Shown here piece by piece: positions 1 to 5,024 of a stretch of 11,095 nt of DNA. The DNA is from an uncultured Lachnospiraceae bacterium (GTDB lineage: Bacteria > Bacillota > Clostridia > Lachnospirales > Lachnospiraceae). The notes below the pieces were generated by a model. The model was not told where the DNA came from. It saw only the letters and a program-made list of their open reading frames with translations, and searched no databases. The translations under genes and the position numbers were made by a program. Numbering within the stretch: the first letter of the stretch is position 1; every line of letters starts with the position of its first letter. Location of the stretch: the NCBI GenBank assembly GCA_946413945.1, contig CAMKMR010000033.1, positions 1 through 11,095 of the forward strand. The letters run 5' to 3'.

Positions 1-62
1 TATCACAGGTATGTCAGAATTTTGCAGAAGCTGATTCAAAGCTTGCAAAGATGTTGTTTTAA
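1..62 (+). CDS. C-terminal end of a probable WXG100-type (ESX) protein, cut by the window edge
   Basis: An open frame entering from the left edge (codons in phase with base 3) ends at TAA 60-62 and reads SQVCQNFAEADSKLAKMLF. The pattern of an aromatic residue, then EAD, then an amphipathic helix of small and hydrophobic residues at the very end of the protein is like the tail of Firmicute WXG100 proteins. Such a protein is expected just before LXG-type partner genes like those that follow. Only 19 residues are visible, so this rests on weak similarity plus context. The other two forward frames also stop early (23 and 10 codons) and look less protein-like. Confidence 0.4.
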   Translation, partial: SQVCQNFAEADSKLAKMLF

Positions 63-206
63 TAGCTAATAAAAAGCAGCCTTTAATCTGAATCTAATAT
101 GCAGACTGTCAATGGTTAAGATAATAGTTTAACTTTTTAGTACTGTATAAGTAAGTGAGGATAAGGGCTGCTGTTTATATTTAATTATGTATAAAAGGGA
201 GTTGCT
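63..206 (+). other. Intergenic leader with possible RNA structure before the accessory operon
   Basis: This stretch holds no convincing gene. A 7-base inverted repeat, AGCAGCC (75-81) and GGCTGCT (166-172), would enclose about 84 bases. Inside it lies a small hairpin, GTTAA (115-119) with TTAAC (129-133), followed by five T, which could be a weak terminator for the upstream gene. No clean -35/-10 pair stands out; TATAAG near 146 lacks a good partner. It matches no riboswitch class I recognise, so transcription of the next gene may simply continue from upstream. Confidence 0.25.
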
Positions 207-632
207 ATGGAAAAAAATACTGAAGAGATACAGAGTAGTATTTATAAATTTAATGAGAGAATTGATGAGATTGATTTTGAAATGGGAAAAATAAAACAGA
301 AAATTGAAAAGTATGTTGAGGCAAAACAAAAGATTAGTAATGCGATGGACTGTGTTTCATATTTTTATCGGAGAAAGATTGGCAGATTAGATTCAATAGA
401 TGATAACTATGGACGATGCAATGGTTCTTTAGGAAAGAATTATAGAAGTATATTCAATTCTAGAAAAGAGAAGATAGTGTGTGATAGATATAGTAATATC
501 TATGATTGTATTGAAAGCAATATTAAATATGCAGATGATAAGATCGCTGATTTAGAAGTTGAAAAGAAGATTATCAATCATAAAATAATGGTTCTTCAGG
601 AAGATATTGATAATTTAGAAAATAAAATGTAA
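207..632 (+). CDS. Small helical coiled-coil protein, DUF5082/YwqH-like type VII effector partner
   Basis: This 141-residue soluble protein has no signal peptide or membrane segment. The N-terminal third (about 1-45) and C-terminal third (about 105-141) are rich in E, K, I and L with heptad-like spacing, suggesting two long helices around a less regular, Tyr/Arg/Asn-rich centre. That length and layout match the DUF5082 (YwqH) family, whose members pair with LXG-type toxins and help target them to the type VII secretion system. The start follows AAAAGGGAG with a short spacer. The next gene begins 15 bases downstream with its own AAAAAGGA, so the two are probably co-transcribed. The family assignment rests on layout and gene order, not on a clear motif; another ESX-partner family is possible. 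Confidence 0.6.
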   Translation: MEKNTEEIQSSIYKFNERIDEIDFEMGKIKQKIEKYVEAKQKISNAMDCVSYFYRRKIGRLDSIDDNYGRCNGSLGKNYRSIFNSRKEKIVCDRYSNIYDCIESNIKYADDKIADLEVEKKIINHKIMVLQEDIDNLENKM

Positions 633-647
633 AAAGGACAGATAAGT

Positions 648-950
648 ATGAGAACAGATTTGGTTATAAATGATGAGGAATTCATAAATTTATCAAAAAA
701 TATCGAGCAATTGGGAGAAAGGCTGGATAATAAAATCGACAATCTTTTAAATGTTATTTATTATGTGACGTGTTATGGAATAACTGATGGCAATGTCAAT
801 GAAAATTTAATTAGACTTGCTGAACAAATAGAAAAACTAAGAAGTCAGGTTGATATGTACGCCGATAATGTGTCACAGGATAATATAAAATATATTTCTA
901 AAGTTGATGAGGACGATAGATCAATCTATATGGGAGGAGAGGACGAATAA
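648..950 (+). CDS. Small helical protein, probable WXG100-superfamily-like partner
   Basis: This 100-residue protein is predominantly helical. A first amphipathic stretch (about 10-40, with LSKNIEQLGERLDNKIDNLL) leads to a short loop at 45-50 (CYGITDGN), followed by a second helix (about 51-78) and an acidic tail ending GGEDE. A helix-loop-helix protein of about 100 residues is the usual shape of WXG100-type ESX proteins, but no W-x-G is present; the loop carries YGITDG instead. The start is preceded by AAAAAGGACAG. The stop (948-950) is directly followed by the TTG start of the next gene, which implies coupled translation. By position it is probably a chaperone or co-secreted partner of the 580-residue protein. 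I do not recognise a named family. Confidence 0.55.
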   Translation: MRTDLVINDEEFINLSKNIEQLGERLDNKIDNLLNVIYYVTCYGITDGNVNENLIRLAEQIEKLRSQVDMYADNVSQDNIKYISKVDEDDRSIYMGGEDE

Positions 951-1217
951 TTGTATACAACTAAAATAAATTACAATGCAGTTGATGTTGCTATTGCACA
1001 ATTAGATAAAAATCAGGAAAATAGTGAGTTGGGAATTAAAATTTCAAGTATGTTAAATCGCTTTAATGACAGTGTTGGCGATTCTTCGGATGAATTACTA
1101 GTTACAGTAAAAAAAATGGATACAACATTTCATGAAGTAATGGAATTAGAAGAAGCGTTGAGGAATTTCCTGCTATCTGCAAAGATGGTTTTTAAGGACA
1201 TGGATGATTTAAAATGA
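951..1217 (+). CDS. Small helical protein, DUF5344/YwqI-like type VII effector partner, TTG start
   Basis: This 88-residue protein begins YTTKINYNAVDVAIAQL, resembling the start of the DUF5344 (YwqI) family, and is then helical throughout with a Lys/Asp-rich end (KDMDDLK). YwqI-like proteins are about 90 residues long and sit between the YwqH-like gene and the toxin gene, as here. The start is taken as TTG 951-953 because it immediately follows the previous stop and lies a few bases after GGAGAGGA; the first in-frame ATG is about 30 codons inside. There is no signal peptide or membrane segment. It probably binds the N-terminus of the downstream effector for export. Assignment to this exact family is tentative. 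Confidence 0.58.
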   Translation: MYTTKINYNAVDVAIAQLDKNQENSELGIKISSMLNRFNDSVGDSSDELLVTVKKMDTTFHEVMELEEALRNFLLSAKMVFKDMDDLK

Positions 1218-1243
1218 TAATCGTATTTGAAGCGTAATATAAT
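1214..1243 (+). promoter_or_regulatory. Possible sigma-A promoter before the 580-residue effector gene
   Basis: A perfect TATAAT lies at 1238-1243. Eighteen bases upstream is ATGATA (1214-1219), a four-of-six match to the -35 box that overlaps the stop codon of the previous gene. Transcription would start near 1250, leaving about 40 bases before the ATG at 1291. A second TATAAT (1267-1272, with TTAAGA 17 bases upstream) would start inside the ribosome binding site and is less likely. In a 73-base AT-rich gap such matches can arise by chance, and read-through from the upstream genes is equally possible. Confidence 0.35.
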
Positions 1244-1290
1244 TTAAGAGAAATTGTTATAAATTATATAATACTAAAGGTGGGTAAGGT

Positions 1291-3033
1291 ATGAAAAGAG
1301 TTTTTACAGATGAAATAAAAGAAGAAATGTTGACAAGTTTTGAATTGTTAAGTAATAGAGATGAAATTTTTTCAGATGAAATGGATGAAGCAAAGATTGC
1401 TGTATATGAAATAATATCAGGTGAACCATATGTTGGTGAGGATGAAATGAATGAAGAGTATAAAAAAATATTGGAGCATTATATTTATCTGAATGATAAT
1501 GTATCATACAATAGAGCAATGCTTGATGAGGTTTTTAATACGGTAAGACAAGATGATGTGAATTATGGAGAGGTACAGGCTAAACAAAGAAGTGAAACGC
1601 TCGATTATTTAAACGAATCATTAAAAAAAATTGCTGAAGGAATTAAAATAACTAAAGTTAATGAACAGGCAATAAAAAAGATAAGTGTTGATGAAAAAGG
1701 GAGCGAAGCAGGGCATACAGAATGGGGTGGTTTATTTGGAGAGGTCACGGATTTTTCTGATATAATGGACAAGGCAGGGGATGGCATGACTTCACCTGTA
1801 TATTCCAAAATATATCATGATGGAAAACCGGATTGGGATGAAATAGATAGATTAATGAAAGATGGGGCAACTTGGTATGAATTACTGGCATTGTCTCAGC
1901 TTGTTGATTCATATATGTACACGGATGTAAATGGGGATATGCAAATTAAAGAACTCGAATTTGAAGAATTTATTAACCATTGTTTTGTGCAGGACGATGA
2001 GACAATATTTGGAAGTAAGAAATACAGTTTTTCTCCAACGGCAATACAATTAATGGGTTATAGGCAAGTTTGTACTGAAATTAGTAAAGATGAAAATGCA
2101 GAATATTTAAATTCAGATGATAAAGAAAGAATAAATGATTATTCCTATAAAGCTTTTGTTTCGGATTCTCTTTTAATGCTAGCATCAGAATATAGTAAAG
2201 ATGTATATGTAAAACGAGATGATAATAAAGTTGTAAAATTGAAATTTATAAAAAATGATGGCTATGATGCATGTGAAATTACGGTATTAAATCAGTCGGA
2301 TAATCCGTTTAAAGAAAATGTTAATGAAAAGAAAGATATATATGTTAGTATTTATCAATCAAATTGTTTAAGAAGTTATATTAAAGCTAATAGTAATGCG
2401 CTTAATTCTGAAAAAAAAGATCCGGATAAGGTTGTTGTTGAAGCTGCATATGGCAAGATGAAGGAGATAGTGGGTGATGCTACAATTAAGTGGGCGCGAA
2501 AAAAAATTAAAGATAGTATTCGTAACACGATTATTGAAGGTCAGTATGATAAAGAGAAGAAAAAAAAAGCAAAAAATGCTTTGGAAGCGTATGATTATGC
2601 TGATAGTAAATTAAACCCAGATTTTGATGGTTCGGACACAAATGTATTTGAAAAAATAACTGGCTTGAATAATAGCAGAAATGAATGCATTAATAATAAT
2701 GCTAAAATTGATGAAAAAAGAAGTGATTTAAAGTTGTTATTATATATTGATGCAGCGGGAGGGTCTGCAACAATGTGCCAGTATGGAGACGAGATAATTA
2801 TTCATAATATTGTTATCAATAAAAAGGAACTTACAAATAGATTGGCATATTACGAACATAAGAAAGGTATACATATTTCATATGATGAATATATAGATTA
2901 TATCAATAATATAAGTAATCCTGATTTGAATGATAATTCCAAAATGGCCGGATTTGAGGGCTTTGCTTCAAAACATTTTGATAATGATACAGAATATAAG
3001 GCTTTTGTAAAAGAAAGAGAGAATCAAAAATGA
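1291..3033 (+). CDS. Large effector-like protein with EF-hand-like loop and a C-terminal domain shared with downstream membrane proteins
   Basis: This 580-residue protein has no signal peptide and no clear membrane segment. Residues 1-135 are acidic and helical, suiting a type VII targeting region, though I cannot see a proper LXG motif. Residues 212-223 (DVNGDMQIKELE) match an EF-hand calcium loop at positions 1, 3, 5, 8 and 12, followed by FEEF. Residues 385-440 are very Lys-rich and helical. Residues 485-580 form a domain (YIDAAGG, then KELTNRLAYYEHKKGIHIS, then TEYKAFVKE) also found in the four membrane proteins downstream. No known toxin active site is recognisable. The start follows AAAGGTGGG. 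The TGA overlaps the next ATG by 4 bases, implying coupled synthesis. By position it corresponds to the LXG toxin of ywqHIJ-like operons; secretion and toxicity are inference. Confidence 0.6.
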   Translation: MKRVFTDEIKEEMLTSFELLSNRDEIFSDEMDEAKIAVYEIISGEPYVGEDEMNEEYKKILEHYIYLNDNVSYNRAMLDEVFNTVRQDDVNYGEVQAKQRSETLDYLNESLKKIAEGIKITKVNEQAIKKISVDEKGSEAGHTEWGGLFGEVTDFSDIMDKAGDGMTSPVYSKIYHDGKPDWDEIDRLMKDGATWYELLALSQLVDSYMYTDVNGDMQIKELEFEEFINHCFVQDDETIFGSKKYSFSPTAIQLMGYRQVCTEISKDENAEYLNSDDKERINDYSYKAFVSDSLLMLASEYSKDVYVKRDDNKVVKLKFIKNDGYDACEITVLNQSDNPFKENVNEKKDIYVSIYQSNCLRSYIKANSNALNSEKKDPDKVVVEAAYGKMKEIVGDATIKWARKKIKDSIRNTIIEGQYDKEKKKKAKNALEAYDYADSKLNPDFDGSDTNVFEKITGLNNSRNECINNNAKIDEKRSDLKLLLYIDAAGGSATMCQYGDEIIIHNIVINKKELTNRLAYYEHKKGIHISYDEYIDYINNISNPDLNDNSKMAGFEGFASKHFDNDTEYKAFVKERENQK

Positions 3034-3467
3034 AAATAATCAAGAGTGCTATTTACATATTATTAATAATAACAAATATATTTTTTATCTCTTACTTTAT
3101 AAATGATAAGATTCAGGAAAAAAAATATCAGGATGATTTAAGAAAAAAAATAGAGTTATCTAATGAAAAATGTCGATATTATGATGCGGCAGGATCTTAT
3201 GCCAAAGTTTATAGTAATGGTGAGTTGAAGGTTTTTAGTATTGATAGTAAAGAGTTAAAAACAAGACTTGCTTATTATAAGAAACGCTTTAATATTGATA
3301 TTTCGGCAGAAGATTATGAGGGCTACATTGACGAATTAGATAAAAAAGATGAAATACCGGAAAATGAAGAATTTAGAGAGTTTGTAAATAGAATGGAAGA
3401 ATTGGGAGTATCATCTGGGGAATGCATTGAGTATGAGGATTTTAAATTAGAATATAATAAATCCTAA
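3030..3467 (+). CDS. Single-pass membrane protein with the shared AAG/RLAYY domain (paralogue 1)
   Basis: This 145-residue protein starts MKIIK, followed by a hydrophobic segment at about 6-25 (IYILLIITNIFFISYF), a charged stretch NDKIQEKKYQ and then the shared domain. The domain has YYDAAGSYAKV (about 50-60), ELKTRLAYYKKRFNIDIS (about 76-93), EDYEGYI, and a C-terminal GVSSGE...EYEDF. The short basic N-terminus before the only hydrophobic stretch suggests an uncleaved anchor; with positive charge on both sides the orientation is uncertain. The gene starts inside the last codons of the effector gene (ATGA), the usual spot for an immunity gene in polymorphic toxin operons. I recognise no named family. 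Its domain is a homologue of the effector's own C-terminus, which is unusual for a classical immunity protein. Confidence 0.7.
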   Translation: MKIIKSAIYILLIITNIFFISYFINDKIQEKKYQDDLRKKIELSNEKCRYYDAAGSYAKVYSNGELKVFSIDSKELKTRLAYYKKRFNIDISAEDYEGYIDELDKKDEIPENEEFREFVNRMEELGVSSGECIEYEDFKLEYNKS

Positions 3468-3512
3468 AATAGCAAATAGTTTAAAGACGTAAAGAAGGAA
3501 ATGACTGGTTAA

Positions 3513-3965
3513 ATGAAAAAAATAAAGTGGTGTATAATATTATTAATTCTAAGTGATGTACTATTTATATCATATTATGTGAATGATAAATATAAAGAAA
3601 AAAAAGAACAAGAACGTTATGAAAAAGAGTATAAAATATCTCGTGAAAAGTGGAGATATTTGTTTGATTATTTTGATGCTGCGGGGTGGTATCTCGGAAT
3701 TGATAGTGATGGAAAATTGTTTTTTTATGAAACTAATACGGATGAATTGGAAACAAGACTTGCTTATTATAAGAAAAAAACCAAAGTAAATATTTCAACT
3801 GATGAATACGTTGAATATTTACATTATTTAGAAGAAACAGATGAAATGCCAGATAATGAATTGATGGCGGATTTTGTGCATTTTGTTGTATATAGTGGAA
3901 TAACTAGAGGGGTATGTGATGACTATCGTGATTTTTGGTATGATAAATATAAAGGAAATCAATGA
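3513..3965 (+). CDS. Single-pass membrane protein with the shared AAG/RLAYY domain (paralogue 2)
   Basis: This 150-residue protein has the same plan as its neighbour: MKKIKW, a hydrophobic anchor at about 7-23 (CIILLILSDVLFISYYV), NDKYKEKKEQE, then the domain with FDAAGWY, a SDGK turn, ELETRLAYYKKKTKVNIS, DEYVEYL and a C-terminal GITRG...DYRDF. A 26-base stretch encoding the RLAYY region (3751-3776) is identical to 3259-3284 in paralogue 1, so the two are related by duplication. It lies 45 bases after paralogue 1 with no promoter seen between them and probably shares its transcript. AAGAAGGA about 12 bases before the ATG is a rather distant ribosome binding site; a three-codon frame (ATG ACT GGT TAA, 3501-3512) fills the gap. 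The TGA stop overlaps the left copy of the duplicated gltA terminator segment. Confidence 0.7.
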   Translation: MKKIKWCIILLILSDVLFISYYVNDKYKEKKEQERYEKEYKISREKWRYLFDYFDAAGWYLGIDSDGKLFFYETNTDELETRLAYYKKKTKVNISTDEYVEYLHYLEETDEMPDNELMADFVHFVVYSGITRGVCDDYRDFWYDKYKGNQ

Positions 3966-3980
3966 TTTTTGAATTATTAG

Positions 3981-4033
3981 AAAACCACTTCCTCAAGACG
4001 GACATGTTTAGTCCGCTTGAGGAGGTGGTTTTT
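3981..4033. terminator. Strong bidirectional intrinsic terminator (left copy)
   Basis: A 17-base arm (3981-3997) pairs with 4016-4032 with a single G-U pair; an inner CGGAC/GTCCG stem (3999-4003 with 4011-4015) and a 7-base loop complete it. The arm ends GGTGGTTTTT on the + strand, and the complementary A run (3981-3984) supplies Ts on the - strand. It would end the transcript of the effector operon and, on the other strand, was the terminator of the truncated gltA copy. Confidence 0.88.
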
Positions 4034-4040
4034 GGCATTA

Positions 4041-4230
4041 TTATCGTGAATTCATTGGTACATATGCGTTTTTTGGAGCTATAGACTTATAAGCAGGACG
4101 GATGATCTTTCCGTTGTTGGCTAGCTCTTCGATACGGTGAGCTGACCAGCCTACTATTCTTGCCATAGCAAAGAGTGGTGTATATAACTCTTCAGGAAGT
4201 CCGAGCATTGAATATTCAGAAGTTTACATA
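4041..4230 (-). pseudogene. Truncated 3' fragment of a second, diverged citrate synthase gene
   Basis: On the - strand, from about 4217 to the stop at 4041-4043, the frame encodes 58 residues matching the C-terminus of the intact citrate synthase (YSMLGLPEELYTPLFAMAR, then WSAHRIEELANNGKI, ending YVPMNSR where the intact protein ends YIPMDER). Immediately upstream about 11 bases are missing relative to the intact gene, which breaks the frame between the catalytic-Asp region and YSMLG. Homology then fades at about 4230. No start or catalytic residues remain, so it cannot make an enzyme. Mostly silent differences mean it diverged as a working gene and was truncated later, as expected for DNA brought in from a related strain. 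Confidence 0.9.
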
Positions 4231-4296
4231 AATAGCATCGTGTTGTGCATGATTCATAAAGATAGTGGCGGGGCGTATTAATATGTGCTAATAGTG

Positions 4297-4325
4297 TTGA
4301 CTTCTGTGATTGTATTTTTTATACT
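4297..4325 (+). promoter_or_regulatory. Sigma-A promoter driving the riboswitch leader
   Basis: TTGACT (4297-4302) and TATACT (4320-4325) are separated by exactly 17 bases, each one base from consensus. Transcription would start near 4331-4333, just before the riboswitch core. It is the clearest promoter in the accessory locus. Confidence 0.75.
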
Positions 4326-4331
4326 TTAGAC

Positions 4332-4425
4332 ACAAAGTTAACAGTTAGCAAACATAGAGAAATCTATGGACGCAAAGCCAGGAGTCTAAGACAAAAATTG
4401 TTACGACAGTTCGGTTGCAATGATA
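4332..4425 (+). promoter_or_regulatory. GEMM-I (cyclic di-GMP-I class) riboswitch aptamer
   Basis: The leader carries the hallmarks of the GEMM-I riboswitch in order. These are GCAAAC (4348-4353), a 6-bp stem closed by a GAAA tetraloop (4353-4368), the signature GGACGCAAAGCC (4368-4379), a second arm GTCTAAGAC...GTTACGAC (4384-4407) resembling the 11-base tetraloop receptor, and a closing strand GGTTGC (4413-4418). The class binds 3',5'-cyclic di-GMP or, in some variants, cyclic AMP-GMP. The base just before GCAAAC is A (4347); in the Vibrio Vc2 RNA this is G20, the ligand-contacting base. The closing strand is also the 5' arm of the terminator that follows, so ligand binding should favour read-through (an ON switch); that direction is inferred. 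Confidence 0.87.
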
Positions 4426-4451
4426 ATTTGATTATTGTTGCAACCTTTTTT
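4413..4451 (+). terminator. Riboswitch expression-platform terminator
   Basis: A 14-bp stem (4413-4426 with 4432-4445, two G-U pairs) with a 5-base loop is followed by six T (4446-4451). Its 5' arm begins with the GGTTGC that closes the aptamer, so aptamer and terminator are mutually exclusive. Confidence 0.88.
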
Positions 4452-4534
4452 ATTTAGAATAGTCGGCCTTAAAAAAATAGCAATAGGGGCTAATGAAGAA
4501 TATAAACAATTCTGCAAAGATAGGGAGGATTCAA

Positions 4535-4969
4535 TTGAAGAAAATTAAGCGCATATTGTTTGTTATTTTTATTATCAGTTATATATTTTTAGCGGTATTT
4601 ATCGTTAAAAATAGGATTGCTGATAAAAAAAATAAGGATTTAGAAAGAGAAAGATGCTGGTTATCCTTAGAAAAATGGGGGTATTTTCATGCTGTGGGAG
4701 CAGATGCTAAAGTATGCAAATGTGGAAAATTAATAGTATATGATATAAATAGGGCTGAAGCAGAGTGTAGAATTTCTTATTATAATTCTAAGGTCAATGG
4801 TGATATTAAGCTAGATGAGTATATGGATTTCCTTTACAAGCTTGAAAATGAAGAGGATATTCCTGAAAATGCTAGATTTAGAGAGTTTCAGGCAAGTATG
4901 CCAGATTGGGGTGTAACAAACGGTTTTGACAAAGAATACGAAGAATATCGTGATAAATATTTTAAATAA
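4535..4969 (+). CDS. Single-pass membrane protein with the shared domain (paralogue 3), riboswitch-controlled, TTG start
   Basis: From TTG 4535 the product is 144 residues: MKKIKR, a hydrophobic anchor at about 7-25 (LFVIFIISYIFLAVFIV), a charged linker, then HAVGADAKVCKCG, a degenerate CRISYYNSK in place of RLAYY, DEYMDFL and a C-terminal GVTNG...EYEEY. TTG is preferred to the in-frame ATG at 4493 because AGGGAGG lies 6 bases before it and the resulting MKKIK start matches the paralogues; starting at 4493 would add 14 unrelated residues. It lies just beyond the GEMM-I riboswitch and terminator, so its synthesis should respond to a cyclic dinucleotide. It shares a C-x-C-G motif only with the next gene. 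It is the most diverged copy in the RLAYY motif. No named family is recognised. Confidence 0.7.
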   Translation: MKKIKRILFVIFIISYIFLAVFIVKNRIADKKNKDLERERCWLSLEKWGYFHAVGADAKVCKCGKLIVYDINRAEAECRISYYNSKVNGDIKLDEYMDFLYKLENEEDIPENARFREFQASMPDWGVTNGFDKEYEEYRDKYFK

Positions 4970-5024
4970 AATAAAAATACAACATATTATTTAATAAATA
5001 TAAAGAGGTTACTTAAAAATAGAA

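Larger units (their letters stand above)
3964..4230. repeat. Left copy of duplicated terminator plus gltA 3' end
   Basis: This segment matches 5669-5965 in the same orientation. The first 22 bases (3964-3985 and 5669-5690) are identical. Next come a related but not identical terminator hairpin, short unalignable stretches, and then the last ~58 codons of gltA plus about a dozen further bases. Roughly four of five bases match by eye in the gltA part, but 51 of 58 amino acids are the same, so most differences are silent. The two copies bracket the riboswitch and the last two membrane protein genes, about 1.7 kb. Confidence 0.85.

Noticed and set aside
1291..1695. LXG domain at the N-terminus of the 580-residue protein
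   Set aside because: The region is helical and in the right place, but I cannot find the L-x-G motif or the family's typical N-terminal pattern, so I claim only positional resemblance.
3501..3512. Three-codon leader frame ATG ACT GGT TAA before paralogue 2
   Set aside because: The purine-rich ribosome binding site directly abuts this ATG, leaving no spacer, so it is unlikely to be translated; the site better serves ATG 3513.
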